Of a stretch of DNA of 64,000 nucleotides, positions 34,736-47,200 are shown piece by piece. The notes beneath the pieces were generated by a model, which was given only the letters and a program-made list of their open reading frames with translations, did no database searches and had not been told where the DNA came from. A program made the position numbers and the translations under genes. Origin of the DNA: Tiliqua scincoides (lineage: Eukaryota; Chordata; Lepidosauria; Squamata; Scincidae); assembly GCF_035046505.1 (NCBI RefSeq), contig NC_089822.1:209680419-209744418 (forward strand), written 5' to 3'. The first letter of the stretch is position 1; every line of letters begins with the position of its first letter.

Positions 34736-34897
34736 TATGGAGAAATTAATAGCTGTGATGATGAAAATAATTTTTCAGTGCTCAAAAGGCAACTATAACA
34801 AAGGGTAATTTCTGTGTTCCTGCTAGCAGCACTATTTGCATACATTAATATGATCTTTCATGAGCTGTTCCTCAGAGTAAAACAGCTGTTCTTTATG

Positions 34898-34903
34898 AAT
34901 AAA
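34898..34903 (+). terminator. Poly(A) signal AATAAA of gene A
   Basis: AATAAA 163 bases after the stop codon, followed by a T/G-rich stretch. This would give a short 3' UTR of about 180-200 bases. Confidence 0.75.
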
Positions 34904-36164
34904 TTGAAATGTTGATTGATTTGGCTGCTGTTGTTGCATCTAGTTTCACCTTTATGTACCACAGGTTTGAACAGAATGTTAGTTATTTTTTTTAATTATG
35001 CACCGAGTTGTATCCAGTAGTTGCTCTCCTGGCCAACTGTGCAGAGAAATAGTCTATGCATGTGCCCTGGCCACAAGGCTTTCAAAAGATTAGTCAAGAT
35101 GTTTGCAAAATAGGGGAGAGATCAGGAGGCAGCAGCAACTGGAAGGCCCACTTTCTTCCTTCCTGGCTGGCTGGCTGGCTGAAAGAAAGAAAGAAAGATT
35201 GATCGTTCGATCGATCAATCAATCCCTGGACACTGGAGTGGAATTTAGTTGGTCTGATGGCAGCTTTACAAGAAGGACCTTTCGTGATGATTGATGAGCA
35301 ACAACAACATGATTGATGAACAACAACAACAGGATAACAACAGGTATAATGCTGCATATTTTCTGATTGGCAACACAATACAGAGTTATAGCATTTGCCA
35401 GTCTTTGTCAACCTGGGATGGGCTGTGAGGAGAACTCTGCAACATCAGCCACATGGCCATGGAGGAAGGGGGAAGCAGGTGCAATTTGCCACTCAGCTGC
35501 TCATCCAGGAACAGTTATACTTCACCCCATGCAAGGAAGCGAGAAATTGTATGGATGGTTTAAGACCTGTTGAAAGAAGACAAAGGTGCATGCTTGTGGG
35601 TGCTCTGACTATACAGTATTATTGAATCTCATATATCTGTTTGACAGATCCCACAGGCCCGTGCTAGGAAACTGTGGTAGTTTGGCAATAGATAACCTAA
35701 GGTGGGTTGGTTTTTCTGCTTGCCATGATCAGGGTCAGAGTCCTGGGGCTAGATAAACAAATATGGGTGAACTCTAATCCTGGGAAAGAGATCGAAGATT
35801 CCACAGAAGATGTAACAACAGTAAAAACAAAGATGCAGAAAAACCCATCTGTGTATATTAATTAAAAAATTGTGACAAACTTGATTCTAAGAATAGTACT
35901 GGAGGAACAAAGACATTTTTTTTAAGATAACGTATCTCAACTATCCACAAAGTAGCAGAGCTGAATACCAGTGAATGGTCAACAATTGAAAAAAAAAATC
36001 ATTGCCAGTAAAACATAAACATGAAGCCTTCTGCATCTGTCTAGTGGGCATAGAGTAAAAAATGGAAACTTTTGCCATGATTTATTTTCCAGTGGGAGGC
36101 ATCTCAGTAGCACCTTCTCTGAAAAATGCTGCAGAATTGGCCACAGTTAGTTAACAACTTTAAT
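34904..36164. other. Space between the two genes, left part
   Basis: Contains a GAAA-type and ATCG-type simple repeat at 35180-35225 and CAACAA runs near 35290-35330. Around 35450-35590 there is a faint SCAN/gag-like frame (LLIQEQLYFTPCKEA), at best a fossil fragment. No gene seen. Confidence 0.4.
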
Positions 36165-36587
36165 GTCTTTTCTTGTTGCTGGGCCTTTTGACACCATCAA
36201 CCATGACATCCTTCTGGATTGCCTTGGGGGGTTGGGGGTGGGGGGGATACTATTTGCAGTGGCTCTGGCCCTTCCTGGCAGGTAGATTCCAGAAGGTGGT
36301 ACTGAGGGAGGGCGGATTCCTGCTTTTCACCCTATACTCTGGCATACCACAGAGTTCCATTCTGCCCCCCATGTTATTTAACTTCCTCATGAAATTGCTG
36401 GGAGAGGTCATGAGGGGCTTTGGAATTAGTTATCACCAATATGCAGATGACATCCACCTCTATATCCCCATTCTACATAAGTGCCAGGGAAGTTCTATAG
36501 TTGATGGATCTTGCCTGGAATTGGTGAGGGATTAGATGAGGGTAAACAAGTTGAAATTAAATCCAGAGAAGAAAGAAGTGCTGTTCA
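36165..36587 (+). mobile_element. L2-type LINE reverse-transcriptase fragment
   Basis: The + frames give FLAGRFQKVVLREGG, then PPMLFNFLMKLLGEVMRGFG and HQYADDIHLYIPI. YADD is the RT active site. The frame is interrupted upstream and the fragment lacks both ends. Confidence 0.75.
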
Positions 36588-37756
36588 TAAGAAAACTTAA
36601 GAAACATAAGAACATCCCCACGGGATCAGGCCATAGGCCCATCTAGTCTAGCTTACTGTATCTCACAGCTGCCCACCAAATGCCCCAGGGAGCACACCAG
36701 ATAACAAGAGACCTCATCCTGGTACCCTCCCTTGCATCTGGCATTCTGACATAACCCATTTCTAAAATCAGGAGGTTGCACATACACATCATGGCTTGTA
36801 ACCCATAATGGGTTTTTCCTCCAGAAACTTGTCCACTCCCCTTTTAAAGGCATCCAGGCCAGATGCCATCACCACATCCTGTAGCAAGGAGTTCCACAGA
36901 CTGACCACACACTGAGTAAAGAAATAATTTCTTTTGTCTGTCCTAACCCTCCCAACACTCAATTTTAGTGGATGTTCCCTGTTTCTGGTGTTAGGTGAGA
37001 GTGTAAAGAGCATCTCTCTATCCACTTTATCCTTCCTGTGCATAATTTTGCATGTCTCAGTCATGTCCCCCTCAGTCGTCTCTTTTCTAGGCTGAAGAGG
37101 CCCAAAGCCTTTCCTCATAAGGAAGGTGCCCCAGCCCAATAATCATCTTAGTTGCTCTCTTTTGCACCTTTTCCATTTCCACTATGTCCTTTTTGAGATG
37201 CGGCGACCAGAACTGGACACAATACTCCAGGTGTGGCCTTACCATTGATTTGTACAACAGCATTATAATATTTTGTTCTCAATACCTTTTCTAATTATCC
37301 CAAGCTAAGAATTGGCCTTCTTTACTGCCCCTGCACATTGGGTCGACACTTTCATCGACCTGTCCACCACCACCATCCTAAGATCTCTCTCCTGATCTGT
37401 CACAGACAGCTCAGAACCCATTAGCCTATATGTGAAGTTTTGATTTTTTGCCCCAATGTGCATGACTTTACACTTACTTCCATTGAAACGCATCTGCCAT
37501 TTTGCTACCCATTCTGCCAGTCTGGAGAGATCCTTCTGGAGCTCTTCACAATCACTTCTGGTCTTCACCATTTGGAAAAGTTTGGCATTGTCTGCAAACT
37601 TAGCCACCTCACTGCTCAACCCTGTCTCCAGTTCATTTATGAAGAGGTTGAAAAGCACCGGTCCCAGAACAGATCCTTGGGGCACACCAAGGATCTGCCC
37701 ATTGACACCCACTCTCTGTTTCCTGGTCGTCAACCAGGTCTCAGTCCAGGAGAGGA

Positions 37757-38715
37757 CCTTGTCATGAATATGTACATGTTAGGCCTTGGTTAGCCTGTGG
37801 AGCCTGAACCAAACTATGTCAGTAACAGAGAAGTTGCTAGCAGTGCCTAGCTGCAAGAATGTGAGTAAACAAACACAAAGATTGTTGTCTCTCCTCTGCT
37901 GGCCAGAAAGGACAGACAACAAGAATTACAACCCATTGGAATGTAGCATCTTTGCAGACAGAAGGGCACCTTATCAAGCTGATGAAATGCAGCTGTGGAT
38001 CTCCAGTTGGGAGGGGTAAAAACTAAGAGGGCTAGCAACCAGGCCCACTTCAAGAAGTTCTGTACTCAAAAATTTCTGATTGGGCAGTCTAAATAAATAT
38101 AAAGTCACCTCAGTACTATTAGTATAGTATTAGTACTATACTAAGAAGTATAATAATGAGGCCCAAAGGGTGGGTCCGGTCCCTTCTTGGACAGAGGTTT
38201 TGAGTGCAACATCCTACACGCTGTGAGCTCCATTGTCTATCATGGGCACCTGGCCTCACAGGTAGCCTGGAGCTAAAAGATCTACAAGAATAGCTGACCC
38301 AGGTGAGAGATAGGGATTAATAGAAATAGCCAGCTAGCTTTGTTATTTCATTGCTGATATGTTTCCTAAATGTTTATGCCTCTAGCATTTACTGCCTTAT
38401 GTAACCTTATGTATTTAATAAACTAAAATCTCTTTTACTGAGTTGTTTCATTGTCTGTTGGGGACAAAGGTTCAGAATCCTGCCTAGCCGTTCAGCAAGC
38501 TACCAAGTGCTCATTGAGGTCTAGTAACTTGAGGACTGAAGCTTTAATTGGAGAAAGCACTCAGTGCCTGCAAGGGATAGAATTAAGTCTAGAGGGTCTC
38601 AGTGTCCCTGGACTGAGGCACTGGCACATACAGGGTGGCGGCAGTACTACTGGACAGGGGGCCTTGAAGGCTTTAGGGTTTGAGAACCGAGCGCCCCAAC
38701 CCCCCCCCCCCCATA
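37757..38715 (+). mobile_element. LTR-like block inserted in the CR1
   Basis: About 950 bp separate two halves of the CR1 RT that would otherwise adjoin. It has a TG start and an AATAAA (about 38418) followed by a T-rich stretch, as in the R region of an LTR. It ends in a C-run. No clear target duplication, and family unknown. Likely a solo LTR fossil with perhaps a little leader. Confidence 0.45.
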
Positions 38716-40799
38716 GTTTGCGACAGACCTGCCCTCTGATTCCCTGACTGTGGAGGTTTTTCAGTAGCCTTTGGTGAGGGATCGTGTCGAACGCCTTCTG
38801 AAAGTCCAGATATATAATGTCCACGGGTTCTCCCTTATCCACATGCCTGTTGACCTTTTCAAAGAATTCTATAAGGTTCGTGAGGCAAGACTTACCCTTA
38901 CAGAAGCCATGCTGACTCTCCCTCAGCAAGGCCTGTTTGTCTATGTGTTTTGAGATCCTATCTTTGATGAGGCATTCCACCATCTTACCCGGTATGGATG
39001 TTAGGCTTACTGGCCTATAGTTTCCCAGGTCCCCCCTCTTAAAGATTGGTATGACATTTGCTAGCCTCCAATCCTCTGGCACTGTGGCCATTTTGAGGAA
39101 CAAGTTGCATACTTTAGTCAAGAGATCAGCAACTTCATTCTTTAATTCCTTAATAACTCTTGGGTGGATGCCATCAGGGCCCGGTGACTTATTGATCTTT
39201 AATTTATCAATGAGGTCTGAAACATCTTCTCTTTCAACCTCTATCTGACTTAATTCCTTGGTCAGGAGGGGCCGTTTGGGCAGCAGTATTTGCCCGAGTT
39301 CTTCTGCCGTGAAGACAGATGCAAAGAACTCATTTAATTTCTCTGCCATCTCCAAGTCTCCTTTTATCTCCCCTTTCCCTCCCTCACCATCCAGAGGGCC
39401 AACCGCTTCTCTGGCGGGTTTCCTGCTTCTAACATATTTGAAGAAGCTTTTATTATTCCCCTTAATGTTGCTGGCCATGCGTTCCTCATAGTCTCGCTTG
39501 GCCTCCCATATCACCTTCTTACATTTCTTTTGCCGCAGTTTATGTTCCTTTTTATTCTCTTCATTAGGGCAAGACTTCCATTTACAGAAGGAAGCTTCCT
39601 TGCCCTTTATAGCCTCTCTAACTTGGCTGGTTAGCCATGCAGGCATCCTTCTGGACTTAGAGGAGTCCTTCTTCCTTTGCGGTATACACTTTCGCTGGGC
39701 CTCTATTACTGTTGTTTTAAGCAGCCTCCATGCAGTCTGGAGAGATTGGACTCTTTTTACCTTCCCTTTCAACCTCCTTCTAACCAGCCTCCTCATTTGG
39801 GGGAAGTCCGCTTGTCGGAAGTCAAGGGTTTTTGTGAGAGATTTGCCCAGTATTCTTCCCCCAACGTGCATGTTGAAACGGATTGCAGCATGATCACTGT
39901 TCCCCAATGGCTCAGTAACATTTACATCTCTAACCAGGTCCTGTGTACCGCACAACATTAAATCCAGAGTCACCTGTCCTCTGATGGGCTCCATGACTAG
40001 CTGAATGAATACAGTCATTTAGCATGTCAAGGAATCTGGTCTCCTTTTTGTGACCAGAACACAAATTGACCCAGTCAATATGAGGATAATTGAAGTCCCC
40101 CACGATTACAACCCTGTCCCTCCTTGTCACCTCCCTGATCTGTTTCCTCATTTCAAGGTCCCCTTCCGATTTCTGGTCTGGAGGACGATAGTATGCCCCC
40201 AGTATTACATCACTCCTCAGGCCTGGTAATTTAACCCACAGAGATTCTATGGTGGAGTCGGACCCGCCTTCAATCTCTACTTTGCTGGATTCTATCCCTT
40301 CCTTAACATAAATGGCCACCCCACCTCCAACATGCCCCTCCCTGTCCCTCCTGTAGAGTTTATAGCCCAGGATTGCTGTATCCCACTGATTTTCCACATT
40401 TCACCTGAGGTTGAAATGTTCACCTGAGGCTGCATGCCTGAGGTTGGGACGAAGCCTAATCATCCCCGGAAGTCTCCCCACGGTCCTTCTCTGCCTGCCT
40501 CTGCTTCTCCAGGTTGGCCACCAAGGCTCCAAGGGAGCGGACGCATTCCCTGAGTCCCTGGAGCTCCTTGCACCAAGGACACACCCAAGACTTATGCCCC
40601 AGAGGCATATAGTCATACATGTAGCACTCGATGCAAAACACTGGATAGCCCCCACCCTGCTGCTAGCTGTCTGACTGCATAGGTGTTTTTTTTTGTTCGT
40701 TTAGGGGTACTTGAAAATCATTCACTGGTTTGCTGCCCTCTTCTCAAGGGAAGAGAAGGGCGGTGTCTGGGGCCCTGGCTTCCTTTGCTGCTGCTGAAC

Positions 40800-40880
40800 T
40801 AACACTGAGGCTAAACTCGCGGTGCCTTACCTGGCACTTTGTTCCTGAGGCACTGGGTTTCCCAGAGGCCACATGCGCTT
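40800..40880 (-). repeat. CR1 5' unit, copy 1
   Basis: Contains CTTACCTGGCACTTTGTTCC and CCCAGAGGCCAC. Matches 41985-42065 closely. The two units probably are repeated promoter or 5' UTR units of the LINE. Confidence 0.6.
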
Positions 40881-41984
40881 CTGCAGAGAGGCTCACACGG
40901 TGGCAGGCACTAGCTTTATACCCCTAGCTGGCTCCTCCTCCCTCCCTCCTTGCTGATTGAAAGGGGGCTGGTCTTCCCAGGTGAAATTACAAAAGATCAG
41001 GAATACAAAAGGCTGCTGATGGGCGTAATCTACTCTGCAGGCTCCTGAATGGGGTGCTTGGATTTGCCTAATGGGGCTCTTATCACCTCTGAAAGGACAA
41101 TGACTATGCTAATTTGCTAAGTTTATGACTATGCTAAGCGAAATTGCCCTGGCTGGCTGGGAACGGGCCCTTCCTAGGTTCTTACCCTCCTAATTCAGTT
41201 CTTTTAGGCTGGACTGTTTTTTAACCTCAAGCTGCTTTTTATTTGAGTTTAAACTGCACTGGTTTAAGAGTTTTTTGGGCTTGGCAGAACTTACACACTA
41301 AAGGTTTAAATCCTGTTTTGCCCTGTTTATAAAATAGACACCAAGTGTAGTTTCTCCCCCTATTACCCTCTTCTTTGTTTAGTTTGGGCTCTGGCTTCCT
41401 ATCTAAATTATACCTCCTGCTTTTATTAAGTGTGCACCTTTATTTAAATTATTTATTTATTTATTTATTGCTCTCACCTAGATCCTGTGTCCCAATTTAC
41501 CGAACCTTTAGATTATGTTCTAACTTGGATTAAGTTTAACTTGGGTTAAGTGTAGGGTTAATTTAAACAAAGTAGAAAAACTTATCCTCCTATGTTTTAT
41601 TTACTTTTCCAAGTGCCTGTACCTTGGGCCCTTACTCACAAGTAGGACTCTGCTCCTGCTCAGAGTAGACCTATGTACACACTCACTTATATATTTTTAT
41701 TGCCCTTACCTAGCTCCTGTGCCCCAACTTGCTGGACCTTAGACTCCCTCCCTCTGATTAGATTAGGTGCTAACTTAGGTAAAGCTTAGGTAAAGCTAAG
41801 CTAAAGGTAAAGCTAAATTTCAATGTTGACTTAGTTAGAAGACAAAAAGTTAGAAAGACAAAAAGTTAGAAAGAGTACACTTACCTTCTCGTCCTCCTCC
41901 TCCTCTCCTCTTCACAACTCAGAGAGTCCTCCCTCTCCTTCTCCAAAAACTCAGAGGTCCACTTGCCTTCTCCCTCTCTTCGCA

Positions 41985-42065
41985 CTGAGGCTAAACACGT
42001 GGTGTCTTACCTGGCACTTTGTTCCCAAGGCACTTGGTTTCCCAGAGGCCACGCGCACTTCTTCA
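41985..42065 (-). repeat. CR1 5' unit, copy 2
   Basis: Partner of 40800-40880. Both share ACTGAGGCTAAAC and TTACCTGGCACTTTGTTCC. Confidence 0.6.
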
Positions 42066-43510
42066 TTCAAGACCTATAACTCTGATATTGAATTGTCACA
42101 GCTTGTTCTAAGTGGGGTTGTACTTTCCTTGAAGGAGCAGGTTCACAGTTAGGATGTCCTCTTGTACTGCTTCTTGACCATCAATATCAAGTGCCACAAC
42201 TTTGTTGATCAAGAAGCAGTTTAGAAAGACACCCAAACTGTGATGGGACACCATGGTTAGATGTGTCTAAATCAAATAAGCCTAAGATGGGCAAAGGTTT
42301 GGGACCAGCGTACCGGAAGGATCGCTTCTCTCTATGTGAAGTAGGCCATTAAGATAAGCTGAGGGGACACCTCTTGCAAGTGCCACCACTGTTTGAGCTT
42401 CAGTCAATGGTGACACAAGAGAGCCAGTTAAATTTTACTTTTGTTTATGAAGCAAACTTTTGTTACCTGAATACTCACATGACCTTTCAACATCTATAGC
42501 TGTAGTCCTTATTGACACAAACTCTATCTGCTCTGATTACACAGTCCTTGGGTTGCAAAGTTGCCTCACAACTGTCTTTTATGAACTGTATTCAGTTAGT
42601 GGCCTAAGTGGGTACATGAAGGGAGAGTGGAAGCTAACTACAGTATATATTTAGTGGTTATTTGAGATGCATGTATTGTATGCCCATTGATTGAATTAAA
42701 AGAATAAAAGTTGAGATAAATGTGAATATTACCTTCAGTCAGAATCAGAATTATGTTTTTGTTTTTGAAAACACAGTCATAATGAGAAGCTGTTTGCTGA
42801 TAGCATAATGGCATCTGGAACTATCACATAACAAATCTCTTCAGACAATCCAACAGTATATGTAGTCTGTATGTGCAGTGAATTCAATTATCATTGTGCA
42901 ATGCTGGAAAATTGCCCATTCTCTATTGTTCTCATTCAATGAAATCTGACAAATTTTTTAAAAACAGATTTGTGTTGAGATGCCCATAACATTAAGAGTT
43001 CCCTCTTCTGTCCACACTCTTTCTTTGCATGTTATATGTGAAAGACTCTGATACCAATCCACAAAATAAGCCGGGTTGGGGGGGGGGGAGATAGATAATG
43101 AAGTAGTCTAGAAGCTACATGGAATGGTATTTTGGGCTACTGCCCTGGGAAAGCTGAACCCACTGGGTGAAGGAAAAATAATAAAAGGGCATTAAAAGCA
43201 AATAAACTCAAAAGCTGTGTGGATTTCGCAAATCCAAGTTGCCATGTGCTACAAATGAACAACCAACTTCCTTGCTGAGAGCTACTGTTTACTTTTTCAA
43301 TTCCCTTGCCAAGGATTTAGATCTCAAAACAATTAACTTGCCTAAGTTAACAGCTCATTGAGACACACACAGGTATATTTTTTAGTCTCATCAAGACTCA
43401 AACAGGTATATATACACACTCAAACAGTGTACATACACTTGCTGTGTTTAGTAGGTGTTCTGCTACATGTATAACAAACGAATTTGGAAACATTGCAAGT
43501 TCTTTTTGAT
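42066..43510. other. Space between the two genes, right part
   Basis: AT-rich. A small inverted pair (TACTGCTTCTTGACCATC near 42155 and its inverse near 42215) is the only structure noted. No gene seen. Confidence 0.4.
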
Positions 43511-43513
43511 ATA

Positions 43514-43735
43514 CAGTGATGCCTCGCAAGACGAATGCCTTGCGCAACGAAAAACTTCTCCTTTTATACCAAGCAAAATAAGAGCTCTCCATTGTATATA
43601 TGGTATAAGAACAGAACGGTCTGTATGCCATAGTCTTAGTTCATTCTGCAAAACACAGACATATTCACTTGGAGCTTGTGAAATTGAAGTTTTAATGGCA
43701 ACTGAGATGATCATACAAGATAGTCTGCTTTAAAA
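43514..43735. repeat. Diverged repeat, copy 1, below the last exon of gene B
   Basis: Starts near CAGTGATGCCTCGCAAGACG, which resembles a pogo/Tigger terminus. The second half (CATATTCACTTGGAG, TTTTAATGGCAACTGA) matches 44853-44970. Confidence 0.45.
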
Positions 43736-44142
43736 CTTTTATAATAAAAGCTCTTCATGTTAATACACCTTTAAAATGGCATAGATCATGGTTTCCTTTA
43801 TCCTACATTGAAAAAAAATATCAGATTTCACTTTTGAGAGAGATATTGGTCCCTAAATTATTGTTTGCTCATGTGATGAAATAGCCACCACAGTTTTGTT
43901 GCACGGGGGTTCTTCTATCTACTTCTGCTGTGATTTTGAATACATTTAGAAGCTTTTCACTCAAGGAGAAATGACAAAACCATGATCTGTCTTAAGTCAG
44001 AGAGAATCAGTGGTATGGTAAAGTAACCTCCTGCCATTCCAAATCATTCCTGTGATTTTAAAGTATCACAGCCAATGATAAGTGTTATCATTGAAGAATA
44101 TGGTAGATGCTAAATATATCATCGGCTAAAGCAAGCTATGTG

Positions 44143-44272
44143 CTAAAACAAGCTAGCAACAATGTAGTCGGTGTGTGTTCCATCGATGAGACCTTCCCCA
44201 TTGTTGTGAATAAACCAGCAAGGGACATTCTCACCTTTCTTTGCATTTTCTGTATAATCTTTTTGCCATCCC
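44143..44272 (-). CDS. Gene B exon 21: C-terminus and stop
   Basis: Encodes [31 protein letters not shown] and [10 protein letters not shown], then TAG. 130 nt as in gene A. Acceptor ttctag. Confidence 0.95.
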
Positions 44273-47200
44273 CTAGAAAGAAAAAAACAAATTGGTGAAG
44301 TTCACAGTAGCAGCTTGCTTCACACAGGAAAACAACACCTCCCAAAATATCTGAATTACTATTGACCTGGTTACGATCAGCTGGTTATTTTTTACAATCA
44401 TGGTGGCATCTGGCTTCTCAGGATCCGATCCAGGATGGACTTCAAGTATGTCAAAGTCAATTGGGTGCAAAAACTGCCCTAAAAGTAGACAGGACAAAAG
44501 CAATGACAATACTGATCTTGGGTTTGCCCATCCCAGTATCTTTTTGTGAAAGAGCAATGCCTCAGCAGCGATTACCCTGCACATGCCTGATCTTGTCTGA
44601 TCTCGGAAGCTAAGCAGGGTCAGGCCTGGTTAGTACTTGGATGGGAGACTGCTTGGGAATACTGGGTGCTGTGGGCTTATACCATAGTCTTTTGAGACTG
44701 AAGGTTGCCAACCAGCAGAATTAAAATGGTGGTTCCTTCCAGCACTTAACATAATGCTCTATCCACTGTTCCAGTGGCCCAGAGTGCTTCATGGAACCAC
44801 CATCTTTTTCCCAACAGCACAGCACCCATGCTTTTCACAAAAGTGTTTCCCACTGTATATGGTATAAAAGCTGAGGGCTGGACGCATGCTGTAAGAATGC
44901 TGCAGGACACAGGCATATTCACTGGGAGACATGAAAGTAGCATTTTAATGGCAGTTGAAATGGTAATGCGCAATGGTCATGCTGCCCTGGGAAGCCCCTA
45001 CTTGGCCTGTGTTGGGGGAACTAAAAGGAAAAAAGGGGGAGGGAACCTAAAGCTTGGGGCATACAATATTGTATGTCCTTGTTTCATTGGAGCAGTCTTA
45101 ATGATAATACAATACTTCATTCAGCATATCTGGGTTTCCACCTTTTCCCCACTGGTTTTGCAAAGGTGTTGTTTCCTTCGCTACATCAGGGGCTCCTCCA
45201 GGGTGCTTACCCACAGGTCTTTTTGAACCTGGAGCTGGTGTATTTGTGATCAGGGATTGGACATGAGTAGTTATTTTTCAATGCGTATTGAGGTTTTTCA
45301 ATGAAATAAGGCCACCTATATTGATGATCTCATGTTCAGTGGCAGACACCATTATACAGATGGGACATCCCTCATCCAAAGTGCTTGGGACCAGACATGT
45401 TTTGGATTTTAGATTTTTCCATATTTTGGAATACTTGCATACAGATAATGAGAGATCTTGGGGCTGGGGCCCATGTCTAAATACAAACTTCACTTATGTT
45501 TCATATACACATAGCTTGAAGGTAATTTTATATAATATTTTATGCATGAAACAAGATTTGTGCATGAAACACAGTTTGGAATTTTATTTCTTTAGGCAAA
45601 AAGTAAGGGGGAAAAAAAGAAGTCACGTTGATGCTCAAAAAATTTCCATATTTCAGAATATTCCATACTATGGAATTCTGGATAAGGGGTACTCAACCTG
45701 TACAGTTGTACAGCATACAAGCTGCTTTGCAAGGCATCATTTCTTATCTCTCTCTAAGATTTGCAAAAGAAAAAAGGAGCTTGCATTACAGTAGTTAAAT
45801 TTAAAATGCCAGGAACACCATTATGTACATAGAAAAGAACCCATTTTATAAGCTTGTAACAGACAGACGGATCCTATTCATGACTTCTCCGAGTCAACTT
45901 TGCTCAATGGAACTTACTAAGAAGCAAATATCTGACTCTCCCACCCCTGCTATCTTACTGGCTACTCTCCTTCTGTGTTAGAAGCTTTGCAGACAAAGGG
46001 TGTTTTATGAAAAAGGCACTTGACAACTCAGGAAAACAATAATCCCTTTTATCTTCTATCTACCATTTCAGAAATCCATACCAAGTAAACCATGAGTATG
46101 CTCAGACAGCCCATGACTGTTCACTGTGTAGAATCCCAGAAAATTTGCGTGTTCTGAATTCTTCCTCCATGTTTGATGCAAAACCACCATAAATGTTGCT
46201 CCATCTTCCATTGAGACTTCCAAACTCTTTTTCCGGACAATTTTCATTGTGAAACTAGTTGGGGGGAAATAGACAGCACAAACAATTTAAAGTAATAGTT
46301 ATCATTAGAAACACCATCACCATTGCTATAATTGATAAAAGTCAAGTGAAAAACTGTTTGGTGAAATGTTTTTTAAAATGTTCCTCTGTATTTTAGAAGT
46401 GTTGTGCATATTGTTGTCCTCCTCTAAACCTTTGACAGCAGGCGTCAGCCGCCCCCTCAATATCTTCCCCCTTATGAATTCAGCTGTGCAAGACTTCACT
46501 CATGAGCCTCTGACAGTATTAGTCATCCTCTGAGGACAGAGATTGAGGAAAGGAATGTTGGGGTCACCCAAATATACCCGTGTCCCTCTTTTATACAGGC
46601 CCTGGCCTACCAATTTGCAGCAGATTTTTCTCTTACGCAACCCAGAGACCTGGGTTCAACTCTGTCATGAAGCTCATAGGGTTAGTTTGAAACCGTCACT
46701 ATCTCTCAGCTTAACGTACCTCACTGTGTTTTTGTGAACAAGAAATGAGGAGGGGAAATAAAACTAGAGAAGTTGAAAACATTCTGTTAGGGAGCTTGAA
46801 ATATTGAATTCCCCTGTTTGAGTATTTGTGAGCAGAACCAAGGGGAGCACCAATGTGTCCCCAAAAGGCTGAATGAGTTGACCACTCACAAATGATCTTT
46901 TTCATTTGAATCTTGGAAAGCAATTGATGCTCATAAAAATTTGACCTGTACTGTTACCCTGCACATGCCAGATCTCGTCTGATCTCGGAAGCTAAGCAGG
47001 GTCAGGCCTGGTTAGTACTTGGATAGGCCTGGTTAGTACTTGGATGGGAGACCGCCTGGGAAATACTGGGTGCTGTAGGCTTATACCATAGTCTTTCGAG
47101 ACTGAAGGTTGCCAACCAAGTGTGCACATTTGAGTGCTTGTTGGAGATTGAAAGAATGGTTCACAAAGGGTTTTTTGCAGACATTAGTTTGGAAAGTGTG

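Larger units (their letters stand above)
36588..42065 (-). mobile_element. CR1 LINE, rearranged copy, split by an LTR-like block
   Basis: Read on the - strand. Tandem 80-bp units occur in the 5' part (40800-40880, 41985-42065). A short ORF1 start with C-x2-C pairs and a coiled coil lies at 40456-40641. Endonuclease domain (GGGVAIYVKEGIE, VVIVGDFNYPHIDW) at 39930-40397. RT (GPDGIHPRVIKEL, YLDFQKAFDTIPHQ) at 38717-40018, continuing (GVPQGSVLGPVLFNLFINEL) at 37305-37733. The 3' UTR runs to about 36588. The rest of ORF1 and the endonuclease N-terminus are missing, the endonuclease and RT lie in different frames, and the catalytic FADD box reads FADN. The copy is dead. Confidence 0.9.

Noticed and set aside
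19843-47116. Functional 5S rRNA genes
   Set aside because: The 5S-like parts are diverged, scattered in introns and fused to a LINE-type tail, so they are SINEs.
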